From positions 1 to 64,000 of the forward strand of contig JAFMHL010000013.1 of NCBI GenBank assembly GCA_017854535.1: a stretch of DNA of 64,000 nt, read 5' to 3'. Below are positions 27,346-36,729 of this stretch, in pieces. Under the pieces are notes generated by a model. It was not told where the DNA came from. It ran no database searches and saw only the letters and a list, made by a program, of their open reading frames with translations. This DNA is from Nitratireductor sp. (GTDB taxonomy: Bacteria > Pseudomonadota > Alphaproteobacteria > Rhizobiales > Rhizobiaceae). Position 1 is the first letter of the stretch; every line of letters begins with the position of its first letter. The position numbers and the translations under genes were made by a program.

Positions 27346-28088
27346 GCGCCAAGGATGAAAACCAGCAGGTCAGTTCGGCTGAATCCAGTGATGATTTTCT
27401 AAGACGGCGAGATGCCGCGCGCCAACAAATAAACGCTATGGATAAAGATGTGCTCCATGATGAGCCGGAGCGGCAGAACTTTTTCAATGCGGTTTATGAA
27501 AATGCTAAGGGCGATCCGGCATTTGTTCCATGGGCTGATTTGAAAGCCAAAGAGCAATTAAATCAGTGGCTTGAAGAAAATAACGGAATCAAATCCTTAT
27601 CTACTTTAACAGCCATGGATGTGGCCTGTGGCTTGGGAGACAATGCAGAATCCCTTGCTAAAGCCGGCTATGAAACGACAGCATTTGATCTTGCCGCAGA
27701 TGCGATTGACTGGGCGAAGAAGCGTTTTCCAAACTCAAAGGTGAACTATCAAACGGCTGATTTGTTTGCTCTGCCAAGCAAGTGGCATCAAGCCTTTGAC
27801 CTTGTTCACGAGTGCTACACGCTGCAAGCTTTACCGCCTGAAATGCTTGCCAAAACTTCCGCTGCAATTGCCTCGCTGGTTAAACCCGACGGTACGCTTT
27901 TAGTGTTCACCCGTATCCGCGCCGATGGAGCAGATGTGAGCGGCCCACCTTGGCCATTGGAGGAAAGTCAGATAAGCACTTTCAAAGATTTGGGATTTGA
28001 AATGATCCATGATCATCGGTTCAATTTTGAAAAAAACGATAGATTTATTCCCCATGCTTTTATGGAATGGCGAAAACTGAAAAGTTAA
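27342..28088 (+). CDS. Class I SAM-dependent methyltransferase
   Basis: 248 residues from the GTG at 27342, which overlaps the holC stop (GTGA) and has GGAG 9 bases upstream. An in-frame codon at 27264 would run through holC and is unlikely. Motif I is AMDVACGLGDNAESLAKAG (about 88-106), motif II the acidic TTAFDLAADAIDWAK, motif IV in DLVHECYTLQALPPE. It resembles the TPMT/TehB-like methyltransferases of small molecules. The substrate is unknown. About 70 helical residues precede the methyltransferase fold. Confidence 0.82.
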   Translation: MSAKDENQQVSSAESSDDFLRRRDAARQQINAMDKDVLHDEPERQNFFNAVYENAKGDPAFVPWADLKAKEQLNQWLEENNGIKSLSTLTAMDVACGLGDNAESLAKAGYETTAFDLAADAIDWAKKRFPNSKVNYQTADLFALPSKWHQAFDLVHECYTLQALPPEMLAKTSAAIASLVKPDGTLLVFTRIRADGADVSGPPWPLEESQISTFKDLGFEMIHDHRFNFEKNDRFIPHAFMEWRKLKS

Positions 28089-28115
28089 AATTGTGAAAAA
28101 TTGGGAGGGGACGAA

Positions 28116-28727
28116 TTGCGTAAACTAGCATTTCTATTAATGTTGACTGGCGTTGGTTTGGCCTATTTTTATCCGCTGTATCAGGAGCAATCAGCGGGCG
28201 AAGTATGGGCTGGAAAACGCATTTTTGATCGCTCATCGGGCGGATGGGAAAATGGCTGGCAAACTGTTGAAGTGGATATTTCTGAAACTCAAAGTCCGGT
28301 TCGTATTCGCCTGAAAGGATCGATCTCTTCAGGCGCTTATTTTCAAAATAATGTTCTGCCCCTCACATTGGAACTTGATGGTCCCGATGGCAAAGTTTTT
28401 GAAACAACATTGGAAATCAACAATCGTGAGAACAATGATGCTTCAAGGGGAAGCGAAAAAGCAATATTCGCGAATACGGTAGAATTTGGGATTTTTGCCA
28501 GCGGTAAACATGTGTTGACCGCAAGTACCAGTTTGGACCGCGATATCAGTCTGCTGACCATGGATGCCGCCTTTGTGGCAAATGTGAACGCGATTGATAA
28601 TCAATATCGGGATATTGGCCTTGGCATGTTTGTGGGCGGCATGCTGCTTCTTATCGTAACGCGAAAGCGCAGAAAAAATAAACCGAAACCTGTGCAACCT
28701 AAATCAAGGTGGGGACGGCGAAAATAG
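28116..28727 (+). CDS. Conserved hypothetical membrane-anchored protein
   Basis: 203 residues from TTG at 28116. I choose this start because a strong GGGAGGGG lies 6 bases before it; a longer frame from 28101 would read through that ribosome-binding site. Residues 1-20 (RKLAFLLMLTGVGLAYFYPL) form a transmembrane or signal anchor. About 135 periplasmic beta-rich residues follow, then a second membrane helix (IGLGMFVGGMLLLIVT) and a very basic cytoplasmic tail (RKRRKNKPK...). I do not recognise a family. It follows the methyltransferase by 27 bases and ends one base from the convergent ABC-F stop. Confidence 0.65.
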   Translation: MRKLAFLLMLTGVGLAYFYPLYQEQSAGEVWAGKRIFDRSSGGWENGWQTVEVDISETQSPVRIRLKGSISSGAYFQNNVLPLTLELDGPDGKVFETTLEINNRENNDASRGSEKAIFANTVEFGIFASGKHVLTASTSLDRDISLLTMDAAFVANVNAIDNQYRDIGLGMFVGGMLLLIVTRKRRKNKPKPVQPKSRWGRRK

Positions 28728-28728
28728 C

Positions 28729-30612
28729 CTAGCTGGTCTCTAGCTCGGAACTAAGCTTTAGCCATTCGTTCTCAACTTCAACCAAACGACGCTCGAACTC
28801 CGCTTTTTTTGTAGCAAGTTCACGTATGCGGCCCACTTCGCGATTGGTTGAGGCTTGAGCCAAAAGTTTATCCAGTTTCTGAATGGCTTCCTCAGCTTTT
28901 TTCATAATGCCTTCAAGCTGCTTCACGCGCTTTCGGGTAGCATCTTGCTCCAAACGAAGTTGGGCAGCATCTTTACGCTTTTCCTGTTTTTTGACAGGTT
29001 GGGCTTCCGACTCTACGTCTTTTTTGCGCGGCTTGCTTTCAGCGTCAGGGCCTTTGAGGATCAGCTTTTTATAATCTTCCATATCTCCGTCATAGGGGCC
29101 AACAGTGCCATTATTCACAAGCCAAAGGCTTTCGGCGCTTGCCTCAACAAGGTGGCGGTCATGTGAAATTAAGATCACAGCGCCGTTAAAATCGTTAAGG
29201 GCCATCACCAATTGTTCGCGACTGTCGATATCAAGGTGGTTGGTCGGCTCATCGAGAATGAGCAGATGCGGGGCATCAAAGGTTACAATGCCCAACAAAA
29301 GACGTGCGCGCTCTCCGCCGGAAAGGTCTTGCGCCTTTGTGTCCATCTTGTCTGCCCCAAGCCCCATGCGTGCCACGCGGCCACGCACTTTGCCTTCCGG
29401 CTCACCTGGCATTAACTTACGCACATGATCGTAAGGGGATTGTTCTGGAACCAGATCATCCAGCTGGTGCTGGGCAAACATCGCAATCCGCAATTTGTCA
29501 GCGCGGGTCACAGATCCAGCCTGTTCCTGCAAGCGGTTAGACAATAGCTTTGCAAAGGTCGACTTACCGTTACCATTGGCGCCCAAGAGGGCGATCCTGT
29601 CGTCTGCATCAAGACGCAGGTTCAGGTTCTTCAAAATTGGCTTTGCGTCACCATAACCAACATTAACGCTTTCCATATTGATGATGGGTGAGGCGGCTTC
29701 TTTCTTGGGACTAGGGAAGGAAAGGGGAGCAACGCGCTCATCCACTGCAATGGATATTTCCTGCATCTTTTCAAGAGCTTTAAGGCGGCTCTGCGCCTGT
29801 CGGGCCTTCGACGCTTTTGCGCGGAACCGCGTTACAAACGCTTCCATATGCTTGCGCTTTGCGTCCTGCTTTTCTTTCATCTTGCCTTGCAACATCAAGC
29901 GCTCAGCGCGGGTGCGTTCGAACGTGTCATAGCCACCACGGTAAAATGTGAGATTTTGATGCTCTAGATGGATGATGGCATTGCAAGCCTTGTTCAAAAG
30001 ATCGCGGTCGTGGCTGATGATAATTACCGTATGGCGATAACGCGCAATATAGTTTTCAAGCCAGAGTGCGCCCTCAAGATCGAGATAGTTGGTCGGCTCA
30101 TCAAGCAGTAACAAATCTGGTTCAGAAAACAGAATAGCCGCCAAAGCAACGCGCATGCGCCATCCGCCGGAAAAGTCGCCGCATGGACGCTGTTGCGCTT
30201 CGGCGTCAAATCCAAGGCCATGCAGAATAGCGCCTGCACGGGCTTCTGCCGAATGGGCATCAATATCAACGAGACGCATTTGAATATCAGCAATACGCTG
30301 GGCATCCGTTGCGGTTTCTGCTTCTTTCATCAAAGCGGTACGCTCAAGATCAGCCATCAACACGGTTTCAAGCAGAGTGTCTTGGGTGCCGGGCGCTTCC
30401 TGGGCAACCTGGCCAATGCGCGCGCCTTTAGGCACTGAAATATCGCCAGACTCAGGGTGTAATTCACCTGTAATCATCTTGAAAAGCGTGGTTTTGCCGG
30501 TCCCGTTGCGCCCCACAAGGCCAACTTTGGCACCAACATCAACAGTCGCACTTGCTTTGTCAAAAAGCAGGCGGCCCATCATTCTAAAGGTAAGATCATT
30601 AATCGCTATCAT
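28729..30612 (-). CDS. ABC-F family ATP-binding protein
   Basis: 627 residues with two ABC domains and no membrane segment. ABC-F proteins act on ribosomes (translation factors or antibiotic protection) rather than in transport. First Walker A GRNGTGKTTL (about 35), signature FSGGWRMRVALA, second Walker A GANGNGKSTF (about 343), signature LSGGERARLLL. The interdomain linker (about 235-290) is basic, and the last 90 residues form a coiled-coil C-terminal domain like Uup. Which subfamily (Uup or YheS) is uncertain. Confidence 0.92.
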   Translation of the reverse strand: MIAINDLTFRMMGRLLFDKASATVDVGAKVGLVGRNGTGKTTLFKMITGELHPESGDISVPKGARIGQVAQEAPGTQDTLLETVLMADLERTALMKEAETATDAQRIADIQMRLVDIDAHSAEARAGAILHGLGFDAEAQQRPCGDFSGGWRMRVALAAILFSEPDLLLLDEPTNYLDLEGALWLENYIARYRHTVIIISHDRDLLNKACNAIIHLEHQNLTFYRGGYDTFERTRAERLMLQGKMKEKQDAKRKHMEAFVTRFRAKASKARQAQSRLKALEKMQEISIAVDERVAPLSFPSPKKEAASPIINMESVNVGYGDAKPILKNLNLRLDADDRIALLGANGNGKSTFAKLLSNRLQEQAGSVTRADKLRIAMFAQHQLDDLVPEQSPYDHVRKLMPGEPEGKVRGRVARMGLGADKMDTKAQDLSGGERARLLLGIVTFDAPHLLILDEPTNHLDIDSREQLVMALNDFNGAVILISHDRHLVEASAESLWLVNNGTVGPYDGDMEDYKKLILKGPDAESKPRKKDVESEAQPVKKQEKRKDAAQLRLEQDATRKRVKQLEGIMKKAEEAIQKLDKLLAQASTNREVGRIRELATKKAEFERRLVEVENEWLKLSSELETS

Positions 30613-30699
30613 GGCGCTCTAATGGCGCAGGCGCTTTCCAAACGCAAGGCCTAACAGCGTGTCAGAACGTCCTGATTACCAAGTCAGTATTTTGCTAGC

Positions 30700-31218
30700 C
30701 TATTGCCAGTCTTTCGCAACCGGTAATCTCAGGAAATAAACCATATCCATACTGGGTGGGTTTTCGCCAAGAACGGAAAGGATCATATGTGCATGACCCC
30801 TGTGATGAGTTTGATGATTGAAAAAATGACTGAGGCAGGGACCTAGTTTCTGGGTAACCGGATCAGGGCTGGTCATCGGCGTAAATGTGAACTTTCCGCC
30901 AAGCTGCACCTCATCAAGTGTATTCACCCAGTTGATGATCTTTTGATCTTCGTTTTTTCGAAGTTCGTTTAATGTCTCGAAGTCATCCGTTAATATAGTG
31001 TCCAAAGATGCTGGGTGCTCGCCGGTTTCCGTAAATCGTTTCATCCAAATTCGATCAGCCACAAGAACATGATTAAGCGTTCCATGCATGGATTTGAAAT
31101 AGACTGACACATCTCTTTTGTATGCGTCACTACTTAACTTTCCGGCAGATCCGAAGATCAGGGAATTTGCCCATTGGTTGTATGCGGCGAACAATCTGAA
31201 ATTTTGAACAATATTCAT
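30700..31218 (-). CDS. DinB family protein
   Basis: 172 residues from the ATG at 31218 (MNIVQNFRLFAAYNQWAN). A longer open frame reaching 31473 runs antisense through the start of the GST gene and is rejected. DinB proteins are four-helix metal-binding folds related to bacillithiol/mycothiol S-transferases. The three metal His are visible, one in GTLNHVLVADRIW (about 50) and two in HFFNHQTHHRGHAHMIL (about 130-146). No clear Shine-Dalgarno is seen. It is divergent from a GST gene 91 bases away, so both may deal with electrophile or thiol chemistry; that link is inference. Confidence 0.85.
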   Translation of the reverse strand: MNIVQNFRLFAAYNQWANSLIFGSAGKLSSDAYKRDVSVYFKSMHGTLNHVLVADRIWMKRFTETGEHPASLDTILTDDFETLNELRKNEDQKIINWVNTLDEVQLGGKFTFTPMTSPDPVTQKLGPCLSHFFNHQTHHRGHAHMILSVLGENPPSMDMVYFLRLPVAKDWQ

Positions 31219-31309
31219 GAGATTTTTGTTTAGCCTATTGTTTCTGTGCACTTGTTGAAATCCGTCAAACAGGTTAGCAAGCCCTATATCGCAATCAAAC
31301 GGATTTCCC

Positions 31310-32014
31310 ATGGCAATTAAATTATACGAACTAGCCGGAAAAGACACGTCTTTGCCTTTCAGCCCCCATTGCTGGAAAGCGCGCATGGCACTAGCACACA
31401 AAGGCTTGGAGTTCGAAGTTGAACCCGTCGGCTTTACCCAAATCGCTGAGATCGAGAATGGTGGACAAACCATCGTTCCCCTGATCCGTCACGGTGAAAA
31501 GCTGGTCTCAGACTCGTTCAATATAGCGCTTTATCTGAAAGCCGCTTATCCAGATCGCGGCCCGGGCCTTTTCAAAGGTGACGATAGCATCGCGCTAACG
31601 CGTTTTGTTGAAAGCTGGTGTCAGACTCAAATTCATCCATGGGCCATTAAATGGGCTGCGATGGATATTTACAATATGCTCGGCGAAGAAGACCAGGCCT
31701 ATTTCCGCACCAAACGCGAAGCTGCATTCGGGGTTACACTAGAAGAGTTGGTTGCAAACCGCGAAGCCAGCATTCCTCAACTAAAACAACTTTTAATGCC
31801 GCTTCGTCTTTTGCTAAAGCACCATCCTTATATCGGCGGTAAAGATCCGATTTTTGCGGATTACATTCCCTTTGGTGCATTGCAATGGCTCCGCATTTGT
31901 TCTGGCCTCACCATGATCGAAAAAGATGATCCGGTTATGGCTTGGTTCGAGCGTATGCTGGATCTCTATGACGGGCAGGGTCGATCAGTTCCAGAAGCCA
32001 AGCACTCTTCATAA
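31310..32014 (+). CDS. Glutathione S-transferase family protein (beta-etherase-like)
   Basis: 234 residues. The N-terminal thioredoxin-like domain carries AGKDTSLPFSPHCWKARMAL (putative active site Ser/Cys) and the glutathione-binding IVPLIRHGEKLVSDSFNIA. A helical C-terminal domain follows. Overall pattern recalls LigE/LigF-type GSTs, but substrate cannot be inferred. GGAT precedes the ATG. It lies upstream of ndk, with 105 bases between. Confidence 0.85.
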   Translation: MAIKLYELAGKDTSLPFSPHCWKARMALAHKGLEFEVEPVGFTQIAEIENGGQTIVPLIRHGEKLVSDSFNIALYLKAAYPDRGPGLFKGDDSIALTRFVESWCQTQIHPWAIKWAAMDIYNMLGEEDQAYFRTKREAAFGVTLEELVANREASIPQLKQLLMPLRLLLKHHPYIGGKDPIFADYIPFGALQWLRICSGLTMIEKDDPVMAWFERMLDLYDGQGRSVPEAKHSS

Positions 32015-32119
32015 TCCGTAAAAGCCGTGCTTTTAAAACTTTGCTTGGCATATAAGCCATTCATGGGTATAGAGGCGCAACTTTTCCTCCCATTGAACAA
32101 CTAATAGAAAGTGGACCCA

Positions 32120-32542
32120 ATGGCCATTGAACGTACTTTTTCCATGATCAAACCAGACGCAACAAAGCGCAACCTAACTGGCGCTATCACAGCAAAACTA
32201 GAAGCTGCCGGCCTTCGCGTTGTTGCTTCTCGCCGTGTGCATATGAGCCTACGTGAAGCGCAAGCGTTTTATGCAGTACACAGCGAACGTCCATTCTTTG
32301 GCGAATTGACTGAATTCATGTCTTCAGGCCCAACTGTTGTTCAGGTTCTTGAAGGCGAAAACGCCATCGCGAAAAACCGCGAAGTCATGGGCGCAACAAA
32401 TCCTGCAGACGCAGAAGCAGGCACAATTCGTAAAGAATTCGCGCTTTCAATCGGCGAAAATTCTGTTCACGGTTCAGATGCTCCTGAAACAGCTGCCGAA
32501 GAAATGGCATTCTGGTTCGCAGGTTGTGAAATCGTTGGCTAA
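32120..32542 (+). CDS. ndk: Nucleoside diphosphate kinase
   Basis: Transfers the gamma-phosphate between nucleoside triphosphates and diphosphates through a phospho-His. 140 residues, normal size. [18 protein letters not shown] is the N-terminus and [14 protein letters not shown] contains the active-site His (about 117). I use the ATG at 32120; a GTG three codons earlier is possible. A hairpin with T-rich tail beyond the stop, inside the convergent lysE gene, probably ends its transcript. Confidence 0.98.
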   Translation: MAIERTFSMIKPDATKRNLTGAITAKLEAAGLRVVASRRVHMSLREAQAFYAVHSERPFFGELTEFMSSGPTVVQVLEGENAIAKNREVMGATNPADAEAGTIRKEFALSIGENSVHGSDAPETAAEEMAFWFAGCEIVG

Positions 32543-32559
32543 TTGGCCCAATTTGAGAC

Positions 32560-33174
32560 TTAGTCTCTGACTGCCAAAATACCTGCAGCGCCAGTCATCA
32601 TGCTGGCGCTGATTTTGTTTGTGGCTCTAACTGCCTTCGGACTTTGTAAAAATTTTCGTGCCAGGCTTGCAAAAGCTACCCAAGCGAGGTCGCTGACGAT
32701 CAGGATTACCAGCATGATCGCGACAAGCATAGCCCAATCGCCAATACTGACACTGGCAAGGTCGATAAGACTCGGTAATAGCGCGATATAAAACACCATA
32801 ATCTTAGGATTGCCGAGCGTAAGCGCCATGCCTGTTACAAACATTTTCCAGTTGTCTTCGCTGTTTGGAAGCGTCTGTCCGTTGGTGTCAGCTGGTGCGG
32901 TCCACATCGTATATGCAAGGTAAAGAAGATAGGCGATGCCTGCGTATTTCAGCGCAATAAAAACATAGTGAAAGCTGATAGCCAAAGCAGCCAATCCAAA
33001 AATCGCTGCAGATAACCACAGCACTTCACCGATCCAGAATGCCAATAAAAACGGTAGCAAGTTGCGCCAGCCGCTGTGCAAAACGCGAGCGACCAAAGCT
33101 GCGTTACTCGGGCCGGGTGCGCCGGAGTTGATAAACAATACACCCGCAAATAGGAGTATTGCAGCTAAAGTCAT
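32560..33174 (-). CDS. LysE/RhtB family amino-acid exporter
   Basis: 204 residues with about six hydrophobic segments, the size and topology of LysE/RhtB exporters in the inner membrane. The family motif NSGAPGPSNAALVARVLHSG lies at about 16-35. The second half has TGMALTLGNPKIMVFYIALL, also typical. Exported amino acid is unknown. It is convergent with ndk with only 17 bases between the stops. Confidence 0.9.
   Translation of the reverse strand: MTLAAILLFAGVLFINSGAPGPSNAALVARVLHSGWRNLLPFLLAFWIGEVLWLSAAIFGLAALAISFHYVFIALKYAGIAYLLYLAYTMWTAPADTNGQTLPNSEDNWKMFVTGMALTLGNPKIMVFYIALLPSLIDLASVSIGDWAMLVAIMLVILIVSDLAWVAFASLARKFLQSPKAVRATNKISASMMTGAAGILAVRD
32586..32620 (+). terminator. Probable ndk terminator embedded in lysE coding sequence
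   Basis: A perfect 9-bp stem CAGCGCCAG (32586-32594) / CTGGCGCTG (32603-32611) with an 8-base loop, then ATTTTGTTT on the plus strand. It is 43 bases after the ndk stop and lies within the last codons of the convergent exporter gene. Confidence 0.65.
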
Positions 33175-33259
33175 GGGTTACGGATCCTTTCAGTTGAGTC
33201 TTTAAGCTTGAATCAATCTGTTTTCCAATTGAAGCAAAGAATTGAAAAGACTCTTGAAT

Positions 33260-33721
33260 TTACTCCCAGCGCTTTAACGCATCGTCGTCAGCGTCCTTAG
33301 CATCGACCCAGTTGCCAATCGTGCCATCCTTGCCATGCTCTTTCTTCCAGAAAGGCGCGCGGGTCTTTAGAAAGTCCATTAAAAAATTTGCGCCGTCAAA
33401 AGCTGCTTGCCGATGAGGTGAGGCCGCAATTACTAATACGATGTTTTCCCCCGGAGCAATTTTGCCATATCGGTGGATTGCAGTGATGCCTTGAAGCGAC
33501 CACCGCTTGATCGCAGTTTCAGCAATGCGCCGAATTTCTGTTTCCGCCATTGCAGGGTAATGCTCAAGCTCCAAAGCGTTGAGCGTTCCGCCTTCATCAC
33601 GGCACAATCCAGAAAACGTAACCACCGCGCCAATATCAAAATGATCTTCTGTCAGCTTCTTGACTTCTGCTTCAATGGAGAAGTCTTCGGCCTGTATTCT
33701 GATATCAGGAGTAATAGTCAT
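33260..33721 (-). CDS. moaE: Molybdopterin synthase catalytic subunit
   Basis: Forms molybdopterin from cyclic pyranopterin monophosphate with thiocarboxylated MoaD. 153 residues from the ATG at 33721, one base after the moaD stop, with AGGTGG upstream. Conserved stretches are GAVVTFSGLCRDEGG, IHRYGKIAPGENIVLV and SPHRQAAFDGANFLMDFLK, then the catalytic Lys in PFWKKEHGKDG. Confidence 0.96.
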   Translation of the reverse strand: MTITPDIRIQAEDFSIEAEVKKLTEDHFDIGAVVTFSGLCRDEGGTLNALELEHYPAMAETEIRRIAETAIKRWSLQGITAIHRYGKIAPGENIVLVIAASPHRQAAFDGANFLMDFLKTRAPFWKKEHGKDGTIGNWVDAKDADDDALKRWE

Positions 33722-33722
33722 T

Positions 33723-33983
33723 TTAACCACCTGTCATAGGCGGGAAAAACGCAATCTCATGCGCGCCTTCAATTTTAACACCACGATCATCTACATGTTC
33801 TTGATTGATTGCTACGCGGACGACCTTGTCATGCTGGAAAACATTTTCGAATTCTTCGCCGCGTGTTTTCTGCCAGTTGAGGAGGTCGCCAACCGTCAAA
33901 ACAGTTTGCGGCAATTCTACCGTTTCATCCGTCCTATCAAGACGTTCGCGGATCCAAGAGAAATAAAGCAATTTAACCGACAT
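33723..33983 (-). CDS. moaD: Molybdopterin synthase sulfur carrier subunit
   Basis: An 86-residue ubiquitin-fold protein whose C-terminal Gly-Gly (FFPPMTGG) becomes a thiocarboxylate and donates sulfur in MoaE. The start is the ATG at 33983; an in-frame TTG one codon earlier is less likely. It lies between pgsA and moaE, one operon on the minus strand. Confidence 0.94.
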   Translation of the reverse strand: MSVKLLYFSWIRERLDRTDETVELPQTVLTVGDLLNWQKTRGEEFENVFQHDKVVRVAINQEHVDDRGVKIEGAHEIAFFPPMTGG

Positions 33984-34009
33984 CAAATGAAGCCCTGTTG
34001 GAAACAGTC

Positions 34010-34618
34010 TTAGTCAATCACATGCTTGATACCGGCCTTGAAATAATCATAGCCCGTATAAAGCGTGATGATCGCTGCCATCCATAATAGCGTAATTCCA
34101 GCTGTTGTCACATGAGGGAAGATTTTATCGCCCGCAGAACCTGCCAGTAAAAATGCAATGGCAATCATTTGTACTGTTGTTTTCCATTTGGCCAATTGGG
34201 TAACTGGTAGACTGACTTTCAGTTCGGCCAGATATTCACGCAATCCGGAAACAAGAATCTCGCGGCATAAAATAATGATGGCTGCCCAAAGGGTCCAACC
34301 AGCGATGGTTTTATCAGTGTCTGCAGCCAAAAGAAGCAGGCAAGACGCGATTAACAATTTGTCTGCGATGGGGTCCAACATGCGCCCGATCGTCGATGTT
34401 TGTTGCCACGCTCTTGCGAAATAACCATCAAAGTAATCGGTAATGCTGGCCAGAACAAATATGCCGAGCGCTGACCATCGGGCCAAGTCACTCGATTGCA
34501 ATTTACCTTCCATGAAAAAGCACAGAACTAAAAGCGGAACAGCTACGATCCGCCCATATGTTAAAAGATTTGGAAGGGCCAGCCAATGGGCGTCTGATTT
34601 TTTTGCTTTTGTATTCAT
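34010..34618 (-). CDS. pgsA: CDP-diacylglycerol--glycerol-3-phosphate 3-phosphatidyltransferase
   Basis: Makes phosphatidylglycerol phosphate at the inner membrane. 202 residues with about five membrane segments. The CDP-alcohol phosphotransferase motif is complete: DYFDGYFAR (about 62), then GRMLDPIADK. It lies 27 bases upstream of moaD and downstream of uvrC, the order I expect in this bacterial group. Confidence 0.95.
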   Translation of the reverse strand: MNTKAKKSDAHWLALPNLLTYGRIVAVPLLVLCFFMEGKLQSSDLARWSALGIFVLASITDYFDGYFARAWQQTSTIGRMLDPIADKLLIASCLLLLAADTDKTIAGWTLWAAIIILCREILVSGLREYLAELKVSLPVTQLAKWKTTVQMIAIAFLLAGSAGDKIFPHVTTAGITLLWMAAIITLYTGYDYFKAGIKHVID

Positions 34619-34700
34619 ATCTTCACTGAACCTGATTTGCGGTAATACATCAATCGAAACTAATTCAATTTAGTGAGTTATGGCTGGAAATTGGAGGTAT

Positions 34701-36692
34701 TCAACTGTTTTCGTGGAAATGATCGAAAATTGCCTTCGCCATCTCACCAGAAATACCCTCTACAGCTGTAAGATCGCTTAAAGCAGCGCCGCTTACAGCT
34801 TTTGCCGTTCCAAAGTGATGGAGAAGCGCGCGTTTTCGCGACGGACCGATTCCTGCGATTTCATCCAACGGATTTTTGACCATTTCCTTTTTTCGCCTTG
34901 CCCTGTGAGAGCCAATTGCGAACCTATGGGCTTCATCCCGCAGCCTTTGCACAAAGAACAATACAGGATCGCGCTCTGGCAACATGAAGGAGCTTTTTCC
35001 AGGCATGAAGAATTTTTCACGCCCAGCGTCCCGATCGGGTCCCTTTGCGATGCCCACAACAGGAACTTCTTTTTCTATCCCCATTTCACGCATGACATCC
35101 ATCACAGCATTAAGTTGACCAAGTCCGCCATCGATAAGCAATAGGTCCGGCCATATACCAACGCTGGCTTCTTCGGCCTCGTCCTCAATTTCGGCTCCCT
35201 TTTTGTCTCGCAGTCCGTTCTCTTTAATCAGTCTTGAAAAACGTCGCGTCAGAACTTCTCGCATCATTCCATAGTCATCACCGGGAACAAGGTCTTCGTT
35301 CTTAATGTTGAATTTGCGATATTGGTTTTTCGCAAACCCCTCTGGTCCGGCAACGATCATGCCGCCAACGGCATTGGTGCCCATGATATGCGAGTTGTCA
35401 TAAACTTCGATCCGGTTTGGGATTTCATCCAATGAAAACGCTTCAGCAACGCCTTTCAAAAGACGTGCTTGGGTTGAGCTTTCAGCCAAACGCCTTTCTA
35501 GCGATTCCCGAGCATTTAGTTGCGCGTGTTTCACAAGATCCAGTTTTTCGCCGCGTTGAGGTATATTAATGCTTACCTTATGTTCTGAACGCAAAGTCAA
35601 CGCTTCACTCATCAACGCGTCATCTTCAATGTCATGGGACAAAAGAAGCATGCGAGGGCAGGGCTTATCATCATAAAACTGGGCGAGAAAAGCAGTTAAA
35701 ATTTCACTTGGATCTAAGCCTTTATCAGCCCTTGGAAAATAAGCGCGATTGCCCCAGTTTTGCCCCGTGCGGAAAAAGAATACCTGAACGCAGGTCATAC
35801 CCTCTTTTTGATAAACTGCAAAAACATCCGCCTCGTCAACTCCGCTTGGATTGATGCCCTGATGGCCCTGTACGGCAGATAGCGCAGAGAGACGGTCGCG
35901 ATAAACGGCAGCCCGCTCAAAATCCAAGTCCTCAGCAGCCGTTTGCATTTGCCCTGAAAGGCTTTCTTGAATGCGCGAGCTTTTGCCCGAAAGGAACAAC
36001 TTAGCTTCGCTTACCAGATCGGCATAGTCATCTAGGGATACTTCGCCTGTACACGGTCCTGCGCATCGTTTGATTTGATACAGGAGGCAAGGTCGCGTGC
36101 GACTTTCGTAAACACTGTCGGTGCAGGTGCGGATCAAAAAGGCTCGCTGCATGGCGTTGATGCTGCGATTAACCGCGCCAGCATTGGCGAAAGGGCCAAA
36201 ATATTTTCGCGTCTTTAGCCTTGCCCCGCGGTGCTTGAATATAGCAGGGGCAGCGTGGTCATCGGTTACAACAATATAGGGGAAGCTTTTATCATCGCGC
36301 AGCAGAACATTATATCTTGGCCGCAGACGCTTGATTAGATTTGCCTCAAGCAATAGGGCTTCTGTCTCTGTTCTTGTGCGAACAAATTCCATGTTTACCG
36401 TTTCGCCAATCATGCGGGCAATTCGGTTCGAATGGCCGCCCGATTTGGCATAGGACGAAACGCGTTTTTTCAGGCTTTTGGCTTTACCAACATAAAGCAC
36501 ATCGGCTTTTTCGTTGAACATGCGATATACACCGGGCGAATTTGGCAGATGTTTCACAAATTCTGCTATAACCTCGCTGCCCTTTAGGCGCGCCTCTGAT
36601 GTAACGGAACTGAAACTGTTCGTTTCTTCCCATTCAATGGCATCGCCAGTCGTAATCGACAGGTCAGGTTTTTTTGCAGGCGTATCATTCAT
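34701..36692 (-). CDS. uvrC: Excinuclease ABC subunit C
   Basis: The dual-incision nuclease of nucleotide excision repair. 663 residues. After an unconserved N-terminal extension of about 45 residues comes the GIY-YIG domain ([20 protein letters not shown]), a Cys-rich stretch (about 190-225), the UVR motif for UvrB (about 255-290), the RNase-H-like 5' nuclease domain ([25 protein letters not shown]) and a C-terminal helix-hairpin-helix ([16 protein letters not shown]). All key parts are present. Confidence 0.97.
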   Translation of the reverse strand: MNDTPAKKPDLSITTGDAIEWEETNSFSSVTSEARLKGSEVIAEFVKHLPNSPGVYRMFNEKADVLYVGKAKSLKKRVSSYAKSGGHSNRIARMIGETVNMEFVRTRTETEALLLEANLIKRLRPRYNVLLRDDKSFPYIVVTDDHAAPAIFKHRGARLKTRKYFGPFANAGAVNRSINAMQRAFLIRTCTDSVYESRTRPCLLYQIKRCAGPCTGEVSLDDYADLVSEAKLFLSGKSSRIQESLSGQMQTAAEDLDFERAAVYRDRLSALSAVQGHQGINPSGVDEADVFAVYQKEGMTCVQVFFFRTGQNWGNRAYFPRADKGLDPSEILTAFLAQFYDDKPCPRMLLLSHDIEDDALMSEALTLRSEHKVSINIPQRGEKLDLVKHAQLNARESLERRLAESSTQARLLKGVAEAFSLDEIPNRIEVYDNSHIMGTNAVGGMIVAGPEGFAKNQYRKFNIKNEDLVPGDDYGMMREVLTRRFSRLIKENGLRDKKGAEIEDEAEEASVGIWPDLLLIDGGLGQLNAVMDVMREMGIEKEVPVVGIAKGPDRDAGREKFFMPGKSSFMLPERDPVLFFVQRLRDEAHRFAIGSHRARRKKEMVKNPLDEIAGIGPSRKRALLHHFGTAKAVSGAALSDLTAVEGISGEMAKAIFDHFHENS

Positions 36693-36729
36693 GACAAGAC
36701 TATAAGCGGTGATTTAGATTCGCACAAAG

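Noticed and set aside
31219-31473. N-terminal extension of the DinB frame
   Set aside because: It runs antisense through the first codons of the GST gene, and the DinB fold begins at the internal ATG.
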